Shown: positions 35,099-45,055, counted from the first letter of the stretch. The stretch: 47,552 nt of DNA from Henriciella aquimarina (GCF_002088975.1 NZ_NCST01000114.1:1-47552); one strand, 5' to 3'. Program-made: numbers and translations. The notes: generated by a model from the letters alone, not told the origin.

Positions 35099-36490
35099 TC
35101 AGGACGGTACTTTCGCCTGCGCATCGCGGCGGGCGAAATAATTCCGTGTGTGGCGCACCACTTTCGGCGACAGGATCAGGGCCGAAATGAGTGTCGGAAC
35201 GGACATCAGCGCAAAGCTCAGATCGATAAAGTTCAGGATGAGCCCCACCGACGAGATCGCCCCGATGAAGATCGTGGCGACATAGATGCCGGTATAGACG
35301 GGGATCCGCTTGACGCCGAACAGGAAAGAGAAGGCCTTGGCGCCATAATAAGAATAGGAAAACAACGACGAGACCCCGAAGCACAGGATACAAATGAGAA
35401 GGATATAGCTTCCCAGTCCGGGATAGGCCGCCTCGAAAGCACTCGCCGTCAGGGTGACGCCATTGGCTTCTTCCGTCTGCCAGACACCCGTCATGAGGAT
35501 GGCAAGCGCCGTCATCGTGCAGACAATCAGCGTATCGATCACCGGCCCGAGCATGGCGACCAGTCCTTCATGGACCGGCTCGCTTGTCTTCGCCGCGCCG
35601 TGCGCCATGGCCGCTGTGCCGAGCCCGGCCTCGTTCGAGAAGGCCGCCCGGCGGACGCCCAGCAGGATCAGCCCGCCCATCGCACTGCCGAAGGCGGCCT
35701 CGCCGCTATAGAAGCTCGCGGAAAAGGCATCCGTGAAAATCAGGCCGAGATAGCTCAGGACCTGGTCGGCATTGAGAAGCAGGATGCCGACGACAGCCAC
35801 CACATAGATGACGACCATGACAGGCACGAGCAGCGTAGCCGCATGGCTGATGCGCGTCAGGCCGCCAAAAATCACGAACCCGGTCAGAACCGTCAGCGCG
35901 ATGCCGGTAATGGCATTGGTCAGAAGGCCAGATGGCATGCCGGCCGGCACAAGGGCGATGTCATGAACCGCCTGTGTCAGCTGGTTGGCGTTGAAGATGG
36001 GCAGACAACCGGCCATGCACGCCACGCAGAACCATGCAGCAAGTGGCCACCATTTTCGCCCAAGCGCCTCGCGGATGACATACATCGGCCCACCCTGCAG
36101 CTTGCCCGCTGAATCCCGGCCGCGATACATGACAGCCAGCGCACAGGTGAAATACTTGGTCGCCATGCCGAGAATGGCCGACACCCACATCCAGAAGACG
36201 ACACCCGGGCCGCCCATATTGATCGCAATCGCGACACCGGAAATATTACCCATGCCGATCGTCGAGGCGAGCGCCACCGAGAGCGCCTGAAAGTGTCCGA
36301 TCAGGCCCGGATCATCCGCCTTGTCATGCCGGCCACTCAGGACCTGTGTCGCGAACAGGAAGTGGCGGAAAGGCAGGAGCCGCGAATAACAGAAGAAGAA
36401 AAAACCGGACGCCGTCACCAGAAAGACCAGAGGCGCGCCCCAGATCCAGCTGGCGGCACTTGCAACGAGGTCTTCAAGCCAGGAAATCAC
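35099..36490 (-). CDS. Sodium:amino-acid symporter (AGCS family)
   Basis: This 463-aa inner-membrane transporter has about 10-11 hydrophobic helices. The family signature is STIGMGNISGVAIAINMGGPGVVFWMW, split here as STIGMGNISG and GGPGVVFWMW. It imports small amino acids such as alanine or glycine with Na+. It is convergent with the PRPP synthetase gene (19-nt gap) and lies 109 nt behind the TPR lipoprotein gene, so it may be the last member of the amidohydrolase operon. That would let it take up amino acids released by the secreted hydrolases. Confidence 0.88.
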   Translation of the reverse strand: MISWLEDLVASAASWIWGAPLVFLVTASGFFFFCYSRLLPFRHFLFATQVLSGRHDKADDPGLIGHFQALSVALASTIGMGNISGVAIAINMGGPGVVFWMWVSAILGMATKYFTCALAVMYRGRDSAGKLQGGPMYVIREALGRKWWPLAAWFCVACMAGCLPIFNANQLTQAVHDIALVPAGMPSGLLTNAITGIALTVLTGFVIFGGLTRISHAATLLVPVMVVIYVVAVVGILLLNADQVLSYLGLIFTDAFSASFYSGEAAFGSAMGGLILLGVRRAAFSNEAGLGTAAMAHGAAKTSEPVHEGLVAMLGPVIDTLIVCTMTALAILMTGVWQTEEANGVTLTASAFEAAYPGLGSYILLICILCFGVSSLFSYSYYGAKAFSFLFGVKRIPVYTGIYVATIFIGAISSVGLILNFIDLSFALMSVPTLISALILSPKVVRHTRNYFARRDAQAKVPS

Positions 36491-36599
36491 GGTGTTCGCT
36501 CCAGTCCCGCGTGGCGTACGCGGCTCAAGGTGAAAAGGCGCGAATGGACACGATCAATCGCGAGAGGGCCATCCGCGCCTTATGTTTACAGGCTTCCGC

Positions 36600-37568
36600 T
36601 TATTCTCCGTCCTGCACAAGGCGGGCATAATCCCGCTCGGCCGAAACATAAGCCCAGATCGGCCAGTACGATGTGTTCAGAACCCCCTTGAGGATCGACC
36701 GAGCCGCATCGTCATCACCGTCTGCGATCATGCCGCTTGCCACCCCATAGGCGACGGTGGCATCGCGGCCGTCCCAGCTTTCGGGTGTGCTCAGATCAAT
36801 AACGTCTTCGGTCGAAACGACGCCCTTATACATCATCACCCGCTTGTAATAGGGGTAGGTCTCGTCGGCTTCGATATCCGCATCGACAAGCTCCAGCACG
36901 GCACTCGCCTTGTCGGGCTGGCCGTTGCGCAGATACGCATTGTACAGCCAGTCAACCGACCCGATCAGCGTGTCATTGTCTTCCGACGTCTTCACGCACC
37001 CCTCGAACGCCTCTGCCGAGTTCGCAAAGTCCCCGTTCAGATAGTGGTAGATCCCGATGTGATACTGGATCCAGTGCGCATAGGTACCGTGCGGGTGGCC
37101 GCCCTTATACTCGTAGACAGATTCTGCATCAGCCGCCTTCACCAGCGCTTCGGCCTCCTTGAGATCATCATAGGCCTTTTCCAGCTGGCGCGTCGTGATG
37201 TAGCGATGCGCCCGGTGACGCCGCAGCTTGTAGGAGTCCTCGAAGTCAGCGATGCCTTGGCTATAAGCCGCAATCGCATCCTGATAGCGTCCGGCTCCAG
37301 CCACCGTGCCGCCAATCTCGATATAATCATCCTCGCTCAACTCTTCGCTCGCCTCGAGCCTGGCCAGAGCCTCTTCCGCGGCCGCCGCCTTCTCGGGCGA
37401 AGCAGGTTTCCTGTAGAGCGGCTCGCCCAGGAAGGATGTCGCCTCGACCGGCATTGATGCCGCAGCCTCGCTGGTCTGAGCCTCCTGCGCTGTCAGTGCC
37501 GACGGTGCCGTGACGCAGCCGGCCAGAATGAAAACCGCAGCGAAGAGTGAGCGTGAATATGTTTTCAA
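36600..37568 (-). CDS. TPR-repeat lipoprotein
   Basis: This 322-aa exported protein has a lipoprotein signal peptide (MKTYSRSLFAAVFILAGC, Cys18) followed by an Ala/Glu-rich region. Helical repeats consistent with tetratricopeptide units (YQDAIAAYSQGIADFED; LEKAYDDLKEAEALV; FANSAEAFEGCV) follow. The start is taken as TTG at 37568 because GAGGAC lies 7 nt upstream. The upstream ATG at 37613 would lie inside the preceding gene and put a hydrophilic stretch ahead of the signal peptide. It follows the third amidohydrolase by 10 nt. The role is probably scaffolding or binding in the periplasm; substrate unknown. Confidence 0.78.
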   Translation of the reverse strand: MKTYSRSLFAAVFILAGCVTAPSALTAQEAQTSEAAASMPVEATSFLGEPLYRKPASPEKAAAAEEALARLEASEELSEDDYIEIGGTVAGAGRYQDAIAAYSQGIADFEDSYKLRRHRAHRYITTRQLEKAYDDLKEAEALVKAADAESVYEYKGGHPHGTYAHWIQYHIGIYHYLNGDFANSAEAFEGCVKTSEDNDTLIGSVDWLYNAYLRNGQPDKASAVLELVDADIEADETYPYYKRVMMYKGVVSTEDVIDLSTPESWDGRDATVAYGVASGMIADGDDDAARSILKGVLNTSYWPIWAYVSAERDYARLVQDGE

Positions 37569-37578
37569 GAGTGTGTCC

Positions 37579-39348
37579 TCACTTGTCTGATGAAGCGGCG
37601 TAGAACTCGACATTGTCGATCTCCAGCCAGAAATCTGTTCCGGGCTCTTGGTGGCGGCCCAGTGTCAGCCGGCGCAAACCGGTCACGTCGAGCGTCCTCG
37701 AATCCGCGTCGGCCTCGAATTCCGAGAAGGGAATCTCAATGGTCTGCCAGTCCGCCGCGGTCTCAAAACCGGCCACGGCCTGCCCGGAGAGGTCATCCAG
37801 CCTGGCGGAATAGTCCCCATTGCCTCGCGCTTCGAAACGCACGCCATCAAATTCGCTGGCATCAACCGGAACGAATCCCGCCGGCGAGAAAGGCAGGACC
37901 GCAAAGGCATAAGGATCGTCCTTCGTCGCCATCTCTGCTGCGAGATGCAGGGCCATGCCCCCTTCGGAACGCTCGATCGTGTCGGTCAAAAGCGTGGTTC
38001 TCGGAAAGCCACGCTCAAGGGAATGGCCGCGCAAGGCGTCGTAATTCGTTTTTTCGGGATCCTCGAAATCGTCGATCAGGGCCTGGGCCGGGCGGGCCTC
38101 CGGCGCAGCTGGTCCCTGCTCTCCCACAAGCTCGCCTTTCGCAACGACCTGCTTGCCGTCGACAAAGACCTGGTCGATGGCCCGCAACTGGGAAATGTCG
38201 GTCCAGGGCTCGCCTTTCACCAGGATGAAGTCGGCGCGCTTGCCTTCCTGGATGCTTCCGCGATCCTCCGAAAGCCCCAGAAGGCCGGCGCTGTGCAGCG
38301 TGGCTGCGGTAAGCGCCTGGGCAGGGGTAAGGCCGAAGTCGACCATCAGTTCCATTTCGCGCAGATCGGCTTCACCGAACGGGTTGTTGTCGATCCCCTG
38401 GTCAGTGCCCATGGCCACTTTCACACCGGCCTCGAGAAAGGCTTTCATGTTGGCGCGGGAATGCTTCTGGCGCTCCATGACGATGGCGGCCTTTTCAGGC
38501 CCCATGGCTTCCATCTCGTCCTCGAACGGCTCATAGACGGTGAGGGTCGGCGTATAATAGACGCCTTGCTCGCTCATCATCTCCACAAGCTCATCATCGG
38601 TCGTGCGGTCCTGGATGGCGTGGACAATCCCTGTGACACCGGCCTTGGCCGCCAGTTTTCCGCCATCGACCGTAACGGTGTGAGTGAAGACAGGCAGACC
38701 CGCGTCTTCAGCAACGTCGACAATGGCCTTCAAGGCATCACTGTTGATGTCGCTTTCATTGTGGCCGCTGCCATAGCGCCAACCATCGGCGAAGACCTTG
38801 ATGGCGTCCGGCTTGTAAGTCACCACGTCTTCCGCGGCAGCCTTGGCATCACGCGCAGCAAAGACCGTGCGCGTCATGCGCTGATCGGTCCAGTCCGCCC
38901 CGTGACCGAAAGGCACGCCCATCCGGGCGGCGAAGAAGACGTGCGGCGAGATAAGTCCTTCATGATAGGCGCGCATGTCGCCATAGGCTTCCGGCGCGGC
39001 GTGGAAATCCGTGGCCGTGGTGACCCCGGCCTCCAGCAAGTCTGTCGCAATCGTCGCCCGGGTCGCCCCGTTCATGCCTGTCCAGTGGGTATGGGTATCG
39101 ATCAGGCCCGGCAGCAGGCTCAGCCCCTCGCCGTCGATCATCAGGGCCTTGTCCGGCGTTTCGTCAATCTCGTCGGCAATTCGCGCGAACCGTCCATTTT
39201 CGACCAGGACATCAGCGGTATAGGGCTCGCCAGAGGTTACGTCGAAAACCTGCACATCCTGCACAAGAACATCCTGCGCACTGGCAATCGCACCTGACGC
39301 CATCAGCGCTACCGCCGAAATGGCGCACCGGCCTAGAGATCCAATCAT
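37579..39348 (-). CDS. Secreted amidohydrolase with C-terminal CIA30-like domain
   Basis: This 589-aa protein has a signal peptide (cleavage after IASA, about residue 24). The amidohydrolase-fold TIM barrel has H86 and H88 (GLIDTHTH), later HTVTV and the final MGTDQG metal aspartate. From about residue 430 an extra beta-rich domain (IDDFEDPEK..., ending FWLEIDNVEFY) resembles CIA30/galactose-binding-like domains. The family (imidazolonepropionase-like) includes secreted dipeptidases acting on Xaa-Pro or Xaa-Arg/Lys peptides. The start overlaps the previous gene by 4 nt. Confidence 0.83.
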   Translation of the reverse strand: MIGSLGRCAISAVALMASGAIASAQDVLVQDVQVFDVTSGEPYTADVLVENGRFARIADEIDETPDKALMIDGEGLSLLPGLIDTHTHWTGMNGATRATIATDLLEAGVTTATDFHAAPEAYGDMRAYHEGLISPHVFFAARMGVPFGHGADWTDQRMTRTVFAARDAKAAAEDVVTYKPDAIKVFADGWRYGSGHNESDINSDALKAIVDVAEDAGLPVFTHTVTVDGGKLAAKAGVTGIVHAIQDRTTDDELVEMMSEQGVYYTPTLTVYEPFEDEMEAMGPEKAAIVMERQKHSRANMKAFLEAGVKVAMGTDQGIDNNPFGEADLREMELMVDFGLTPAQALTAATLHSAGLLGLSEDRGSIQEGKRADFILVKGEPWTDISQLRAIDQVFVDGKQVVAKGELVGEQGPAAPEARPAQALIDDFEDPEKTNYDALRGHSLERGFPRTTLLTDTIERSEGGMALHLAAEMATKDDPYAFAVLPFSPAGFVPVDASEFDGVRFEARGNGDYSARLDDLSGQAVAGFETAADWQTIEIPFSEFEADADSRTLDVTGLRRLTLGRHQEPGTDFWLEIDNVEFYAASSDK

Positions 39349-40619
39349 CGTGTCTGCTCCTCTGCGGCTTCACCCGCTCCGCTATACTTCTCACGCAACA
39401 CCGTCTGGCGATTTTCGAGGGGCTGGCGCTCACCGGAAATGTACAATGCCTCAAGATCGCTCAGCGGCTCGAAGGGATCGCCCGACCAGACGGCAATGTC
39501 CGCCACTTGCCCAGGGGCGATCTCGCCATAATCCACGAGCCCGAGCATACGGGCCGGACTGGATGTAATGGCCCGGAGGGCTGTGTCCTTCGGCAGACCA
39601 TTCGCTGCGGCCAGACCGGCATGATAGCGGACCAGGCGCGCATCGTGGCCGGCACGTGGCCCAATCAGAGCAATCTCGACGCCCGCCTCAGCCAGGCGAA
39701 CCACGTTTTGCGACGAGGCGAAAACCTCATTGAAATTGCCCGGAAGATTGTCCGCCGGGTTCAGGACCACTGACGCACCGGTGTCTGCAATCCTGTCAGC
39801 CACTTTCCAGGCTTCAGACGCACCGACAAGAACAAGCCGAAGGTCATAGTCCGCCGTCACGTCCAGCAACGCACTGATGTCAGAGGCCCGCTGCACCGTC
39901 ACGAAAAGCGGGACTTCCCCCCGCATAACAGGCACAAGCGCCATAAGGTCGGCAGGGCTCCATTTTACGGCCTTGAAAGCGGAGGCCCGTTCCGGCGATG
40001 GGTCCGCTGCGAAACCTGCAGCATCCTCCAGCATCGCTTTCAGCTGCGGGAAGACCGCCCCGCGCCCCTGGTCGGAGCCGAGAAGGTTCAGCGTAACAGC
40101 CACCTGCGGCTCGGAAATCGTCTCTCCCGTGGCCGTCGTGCTGATCAGTGCCGCCTGACCGCCGAACGCCACGTTCGCGCCAGTGGCCGCATCGAGCCCC
40201 GGCGTCACCACCGCACGGCTGACACCGCCGCTTCTTGCCACAGGGATCAGGGTGGAGGCCGGGTTGATGGCATACTGAATATCGACGCCAGCCGAGAGGG
40301 CGGAAGACCGCCCATCAATGTCATTGGCATTGGCGCGGTCATTGATTTCGACGGCGCCCATGGTCGTGCTCGCCACGATGAAACCCGGGGTGATTACCTT
40401 GCCAGAGGCATCCACGACCTCGGCATCCGCCGGAATCGTAACCCCCTGCCCGACAGCAACGATCTGATCATCCTCGATCAGGACGGTAGCGTTCTCCACG
40501 CCGTTGGCCTGTCCGGCCGTCAGAACCCGGCCATTCGTGAACGCCGTTGTCTGGGCCGACGCGATGGAGACACCGAAGCAGGCCGCTGCAGCGACGAGAC
40601 TGGAAAAGCGCATCTTCAT
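39345..40619 (-). CDS. Amidohydrolase-like protein lacking the HxH metal motif
   Basis: This 424-aa exported protein has a signal peptide (cleavage after ASA, about residue 22) and an amidohydrolase fold (N-terminal VVDASGKVITPGF; C-terminal GLVDYGEIAPGQVADIAVWSGDPFE). At residues 78-90, where active relatives have PGLID-H-x-H, it reads PGFIVASTTMGAV, so the two metal-binding histidines are absent. It is probably catalytically inactive and may form a complex with the active partner encoded directly upstream (4-nt overlap). Confidence 0.83.
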   Translation of the reverse strand: MKMRFSSLVAAAACFGVSIASAQTTAFTNGRVLTAGQANGVENATVLIEDDQIVAVGQGVTIPADAEVVDASGKVITPGFIVASTTMGAVEINDRANANDIDGRSSALSAGVDIQYAINPASTLIPVARSGGVSRAVVTPGLDAATGANVAFGGQAALISTTATGETISEPQVAVTLNLLGSDQGRGAVFPQLKAMLEDAAGFAADPSPERASAFKAVKWSPADLMALVPVMRGEVPLFVTVQRASDISALLDVTADYDLRLVLVGASEAWKVADRIADTGASVVLNPADNLPGNFNEVFASSQNVVRLAEAGVEIALIGPRAGHDARLVRYHAGLAAANGLPKDTALRAITSSPARMLGLVDYGEIAPGQVADIAVWSGDPFEPLSDLEALYISGERQPLENRQTVLREKYSGAGEAAEEQTR

Positions 40620-41953
40620 TCTCCCGAAATCGACTGGCCGGTGAGGAAGTCGGAGTCGGACTCGACCGGCGCTTCATCGTCGGCGCGGCTATAGGCGAGG
40701 TCTCCATCGATGAAGACCTCCTCGGCATGCGAATAGACACTGAACGGATCACCGGACCAGATCACGATATCGGCCATCTTGCCGGGCTCCAGCGTGCCGG
40801 TCCGGTCGTCGATACCCATCAGTTTCGCGGGCCGGGCCGTGACCCATTTGATCGCCGTTTCATAGGTGTCGTCATACCCGGCGCGCTTGGCCGAGGCGAG
40901 CGCCATCGCGGCCTCGATATTCATCCTCTGGATCAAGAGGGCATTGTCTGAGTGAAGGGAGACTGTGACCCCGGCATCTTCAAGCATCGCCACTTCGGCG
41001 TCGATGGCATCATAGGCCTCCATCTTGAAGCCCCACCGACGTGCCCAGGCAGCAACGGCGATGTTCTCCTCGGCCAGGATATCTGCGATCTTGTAGGCCT
41101 CGGTCGCATGATGGAAGGCGCCGATCTGGAAGCCGAACTCGTGCGACACCTCGATCATCTGCAACATCTCGTCGGCCCGGTAGCAATGCAGAACCGGAAT
41201 GATCTCGCCGTCGAGGACGCCGGCCATTGTCTCCATCTGGAAATCCACCGGCGGAGCGTTACCTGTCCCTTCAGCCGCGTCGCGTGCATCCCGATAGCGT
41301 GTGGCCTCCGCCCAAGCTTTCCTGAATTCGGCAATCACGCCCATACGGGTAAACGGGGCCTGCCCCTTGCCGCCATAGACCTTTATCGGGTTTTCCCCGC
41401 ACGCCATCTTGAGGAATTCCGGCGCGCCCGGAATGATCATGTCCTGCGGGGAGACGGTCTCGATATTCTTGATGCTGACACCCCGCCCGCCAAACATGTT
41501 CGATGAGCCAGGCAGGATGGCGATACTCGTGACGCCACCGGCACGGGCCATATCGAAGCCCGGATCCTGCGGCCAGATCGCATCCCCGGCAGAGACCTGA
41601 GCGGTATTGTTCCCGCTCTTCTCATTGAGGTCCATCGTTGTCGGAAGCAGCGGTGTAGGAAAAACACCAAGGTGAGAGTGAGGATCGATCAGGCCGGGGG
41701 TGACCCACCGGCCCGACGCGTCAATAATGTTTGCATTCGCCGGAATATCGACGGTTTGCCCAACCGCAGTGATCTCACCATCGTCGAACACGACCGTACC
41801 GTTCTCTATCATGGGCGAGGAAGCGGTCAGGATCGTGGCGTTGACGATTGCGGTCGCTGGCTCGTCATCTACGGGAGCTGCCCTTTGCGCGACCGCACAT
41901 GACGGCGCGACGGCAAGGCATGAAATGGCGAGAACTCTAAGCAGATTGAACAT
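40616..41953 (-). CDS. Secreted metal-dependent amidohydrolase
   Basis: This 445-aa exported enzyme has a signal peptide (cleavage after AVA, about residue 23) and an amidohydrolase TIM barrel. Metal ligands are H92 and H94 (GLIDPHSH), later IPVLHCY and FHHATE, and the SLHSDN aspartate near the end. The start at 41953 (MFNLLR) was chosen over an upstream in-frame start that lacks a proper signal peptide. First gene of the amidohydrolase operon, downstream of a TonB receptor but separated by a strong terminator. The substrate is likely a small peptide or N-acyl amino acid (inference from family and from the downstream symporter). Confidence 0.87.
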   Translation of the reverse strand: MFNLLRVLAISCLAVAPSCAVAQRAAPVDDEPATAIVNATILTASSPMIENGTVVFDDGEITAVGQTVDIPANANIIDASGRWVTPGLIDPHSHLGVFPTPLLPTTMDLNEKSGNNTAQVSAGDAIWPQDPGFDMARAGGVTSIAILPGSSNMFGGRGVSIKNIETVSPQDMIIPGAPEFLKMACGENPIKVYGGKGQAPFTRMGVIAEFRKAWAEATRYRDARDAAEGTGNAPPVDFQMETMAGVLDGEIIPVLHCYRADEMLQMIEVSHEFGFQIGAFHHATEAYKIADILAEENIAVAAWARRWGFKMEAYDAIDAEVAMLEDAGVTVSLHSDNALLIQRMNIEAAMALASAKRAGYDDTYETAIKWVTARPAKLMGIDDRTGTLEPGKMADIVIWSGDPFSVYSHAEEVFIDGDLAYSRADDEAPVESDSDFLTGQSISGE

Positions 41954-41986
41954 CAATGATCCCGGTATGGTCTGATTCGAAAGCAA

Positions 41987-42022
41987 CAGATCCTCCCCGG
42001 GAGGGCGCCCGGGAAGGATCTG
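41987..42022 (-). terminator. Strong terminator after the right-hand TonB receptor
   Basis: A 15-bp stem (41987-42001 with 42008-42022, one G.U wobble) with a 6-nt loop is followed on the minus strand by TTGCTTT. It lies 16 nt past the receptor stop and ends that transcript before the amidohydrolase operon. Confidence 0.8.
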
Positions 42023-42037
42023 GCACAGTCCGCACGC

Positions 42038-45000
42038 CTAGAAGCGGACCGTGGCGCCGGCGAAGATAAAACGGCCCTGCGTATCGTAGATCTGAGGATA
42101 CGTGTTGCCACGGCCGTCATTTTCATCGCCGCCATAACCCGCCAAGGAGGTCAGAGGCGGGTCTTGATCGAGAAGGTTGTTCACACCTGCCCGCAGCTCG
42201 AGATCCTCGGAAACGTCGTACTGGACAGACGCATCGAAGTAGGAGGTGGCCTCAAGCTTGTTCACTGCGGACGGCGAAACGGAGAACTCGTCGACCGACG
42301 AGATGTAGCGCCAGCTCAGCTGGGCCCGCACATTGTCGAGCATCCAGTCTGCGCTCACCCGGTGGCGATATTCCGGCGCCGGGTTGTTACAGGCCCCGCC
42401 ATGCATGCCGGCACACTCATTGGCGGGCTCACCCGGAAGCGACTGGGTGGAAAGCTCGTCAAGAATGGTCGAGACATAGCTGAGCCGGACATCGCCGAAA
42501 CGGTCTGCACCGAAGCGGTCGAGGCCGAAGACATAGGAGGCACTCAGGTCGACACCGGAGGTTTTCAGCTGACCGGTATTGATCAGCGCCGTATCGACAT
42601 AGGCGTCACCGTCACCGAGGAAGAGCGTACCCGACGGCTCCCGGCTGATGAGGCCGCAATAACGCGCATCACCCGTGGTGACACACTGGTTGATCGTCTC
42701 GCTCGGCTCGATGGAGCCGATATAATCCTCGACCTCGATCGAGAAGTAATCGACGCTGGCCACGAAGCCCGGCAGGAAGCTCGGCTCGTAAACGAAGCCG
42801 GCCGTCCAGGTGTCGGAAACTTCCGGCTCAAGCGCTTCGTTACCCCCCGTCAGAATGTCGATATTGCCCGAGCTGTCGAGAATGGTGCCGTACTGGTCCT
42901 GCGTCACACCCGTAAGCGCACAGTCCTCGAAGGACAGGTAGGGCTCCGGCGTCGAGGTCGAGCCGTCAAAATCGCCGGCACACGGGTCCTGAAGGCCGTT
43001 CGGCAGCGTGGCCAGATTGCCGAAGTCGAACTCACGCGGGCTGTACAGCTCGATCGGGTTCGGCGACCGGGTCGCACGCTGATACTGGGTGCGAAGCCGA
43101 AGGTCGGAGATGGGACGCCAGGCAAGGCCCAGCGAGTAAGTATCCTGGCCGCCAGTCGTGTCGTAATAGTCGGAGTAACGATAAGCGCCCGTCAGGGTCA
43201 GCTCTTCGGCGAAGGCCGCGTCCTGAACCAGCGGCGCCTGAACTTCCGCGAAGACTTCGCGCACCGGCACTTCACCGTCGACCGGGGCCCGGACACTGGT
43301 CCGCGTGTCTGCGGAGTCCGGAGACAGGGACAGCGAGTCCTTGCGGTATTCGAAGCCAACCACGGCGCCGAAGCCATCCTGAGCGAACGGGCTGACAACG
43401 CCATACTGGCCAAGATCGCCCGAGAGGCTGCCACCGAAGACGAACTGCTCGGTTTCGCCAACGCGCAGGCTCGGCGTGGTGACGTAATCATTGGCCTCCG
43501 GCGTGATGCCACCAGGCATGAAGACATTGAACGGCACACAGTCCGGGTCCTCGCCGGTCAGAACCGAACGGCAGACCGGATTGCCCGTGGCCGGGTCGGT
43601 CACGACATCAATGGAACGCTCGACACGCGACACCGAGATGTCGTTGAGCAGCACTTCCTGATAGTCGACGACCGAATTCTGGACAAAGACTTCATAGTCC
43701 CAGCCGCCCATCACTTCGCCCCGGATACCGCCAACGACACGCTGGGTGTTCAGGCCGAATTCGGCGACACGCGGATAGTCCAGGTTACGGCGGCCGATCC
43801 GCAGCGGCGCCCGCGGGACACCATTTTCGTCAACGGTGACAACAGACGGGTCACAGAAGGCCGCCTGCATGTCACCCGAGAGGAGCGGATTGTCGCAATT
43901 GATGGTCGTCGTGGTGCCTGTCGCCAGGCCGGCCGCGCCGATTTGCGCGTCGGTCTGGTTATCGGCGACGGAGAAGTCGAGGAAGAACTCCATGTCCTCG
44001 CGCAGGTCGTAGCGAACGAAGGCACCATAGGTGTAGCGCTCGCGGGGCCGCTGGAGGTAGTTGCCATAAGCGAAGTTGAACGCATCGACCGACTGGTCGT
44101 AGGGGCGCAGCTCGCCTGTCTGCTCATCTTCGACAAGATCAAACCCGTCCGCGCCAGTGCGCAGATAGCGCGTATTGGCCGGCATCGAGCCCGAGCCGCT
44201 ACACGAAAAGTCGGTGCCGCCATCGCGGGTCGAGAACGGGCAGGAGGTGATATCACGGTCTTCCCAGCGGACGGCCTTGTCCTTGGAATAGCCGAAATAG
44301 GCGGTGATGTTACCACGCCCGTCATCGAAGTTCCGGCCGGCGATGAGGTTAAAGTCGACCGACTCGCCGTCGGTGATCGAGTCTGCATCCGGCTGGTTAT
44401 AGTCGGCCAGGACACGCTCAATGTTCGAATTGTTGTTGTCGGCAAAGAAGAGGCTGCCCTGGACATCGGCCTCGAGACCTTCGAAGTCCCGCTTCATGAT
44501 GAAGTTGACGACGCCGGCGATGGCGTCAGAGCCATAGACCGCCGTGGCACCCCCCGTCAGCACTTCCACCCGCTCGACGAGCTGGGAGGGGATCTGGTTC
44601 AGGTCTGCCGCGACATTGATCGGCGAACCGTAGGGAAGCCGCTTGCCGTCCACGACGACCAGCGTGCGCTTGGAACCAAGGCCGCGAAGGTTCACGGTTG
44701 CCTGTGCCCCGCTGACGCCTGAGGTGGAGCTTTCACCCGAAAGCGTCTGCGGCAGCGTGCTCAGCAAATCCTCAACGCGCAGGACACCGCGCGCATCGAA
44801 CTCCTCAGCCCCCAGAACCGTGACGGAGCTGCTCGACGTCAAATTCGGATTGGCGATCCTGGACCCGGTCACCACGACCTGGTTCATCGAAAGCGCTTCG
44901 TCCGCGCCTTCAGCCGGCTGCTCGGTTCTTTCCGGCTCGGCCTCTTGTGCCTGCGCGGCCGAGAAACCCGCCAAGGCGAGCCCCAGAACCAGGCAAGACG

Positions 45001-45055
45001 CTCCACGCGTGAGCCTGTCAACGGCGGAGTAAAACCCGACCAAAGGGCGGCGCAA
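42038..45055 (-). CDS. TonB-dependent receptor with 5' end replaced by IS
   Basis: This is a large outer-membrane receptor (1005 aa as read). Host sequence begins at residue 15 (LTRGASCLVLGLALAGFSAAQA, which is most of a signal peptide). Residues 1-13 and one base of codon 14 come from the IS end, with a TTG as the only close in-frame start and no good Shine-Dalgarno. Then come the TonB box NQVVVTGSRI, the plug with VERVEVLTGGATAVYGSDAI, and a barrel with terminal Phe (ATVRF). The pattern (RGLGSKRTLVVVDGKRLP) is the large receptor subgroup common in alphaproteobacteria. Native N-terminal residues and promoter are lost. The neighbouring amidohydrolase genes suggest peptide uptake. Confidence 0.88.
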   Translation of the reverse strand: MRRPLVGFYSAVDRLTRGASCLVLGLALAGFSAAQAQEAEPERTEQPAEGADEALSMNQVVVTGSRIANPNLTSSSSVTVLGAEEFDARGVLRVEDLLSTLPQTLSGESSTSGVSGAQATVNLRGLGSKRTLVVVDGKRLPYGSPINVAADLNQIPSQLVERVEVLTGGATAVYGSDAIAGVVNFIMKRDFEGLEADVQGSLFFADNNNSNIERVLADYNQPDADSITDGESVDFNLIAGRNFDDGRGNITAYFGYSKDKAVRWEDRDITSCPFSTRDGGTDFSCSGSGSMPANTRYLRTGADGFDLVEDEQTGELRPYDQSVDAFNFAYGNYLQRPRERYTYGAFVRYDLREDMEFFLDFSVADNQTDAQIGAAGLATGTTTTINCDNPLLSGDMQAAFCDPSVVTVDENGVPRAPLRIGRRNLDYPRVAEFGLNTQRVVGGIRGEVMGGWDYEVFVQNSVVDYQEVLLNDISVSRVERSIDVVTDPATGNPVCRSVLTGEDPDCVPFNVFMPGGITPEANDYVTTPSLRVGETEQFVFGGSLSGDLGQYGVVSPFAQDGFGAVVGFEYRKDSLSLSPDSADTRTSVRAPVDGEVPVREVFAEVQAPLVQDAAFAEELTLTGAYRYSDYYDTTGGQDTYSLGLAWRPISDLRLRTQYQRATRSPNPIELYSPREFDFGNLATLPNGLQDPCAGDFDGSTSTPEPYLSFEDCALTGVTQDQYGTILDSSGNIDILTGGNEALEPEVSDTWTAGFVYEPSFLPGFVASVDYFSIEVEDYIGSIEPSETINQCVTTGDARYCGLISREPSGTLFLGDGDAYVDTALINTGQLKTSGVDLSASYVFGLDRFGADRFGDVRLSYVSTILDELSTQSLPGEPANECAGMHGGACNNPAPEYRHRVSADWMLDNVRAQLSWRYISSVDEFSVSPSAVNKLEATSYFDASVQYDVSEDLELRAGVNNLLDQDPPLTSLAGYGGDENDGRGNTYPQIYDTQGRFIFAGATVRF

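Noticed and set aside
42164-44722. An 852-codon open frame antisense to the right-hand TonB receptor
   Set aside because: It is an opposite-strand shadow of a long high-GC gene. It is rich in Arg/Val/Gly, has no recognisable domain, and the receptor frame has full family signatures.
2538-45015. Idea that the cargo came from a circle reinserted at one IS copy
   Set aside because: The inner flanks (CTCGTGAG after the left copy, CGTGAGCC before the right copy) do not form a direct target duplication in any register of 4-8 bp; the shared CGTGAGC is not in the required position.
2538-45015. tRNA, rRNA, CRISPR arrays, integrase att sites
   Set aside because: None seen when reading the intergenic regions; the gaps are short and explained by promoters, leaders and terminators.
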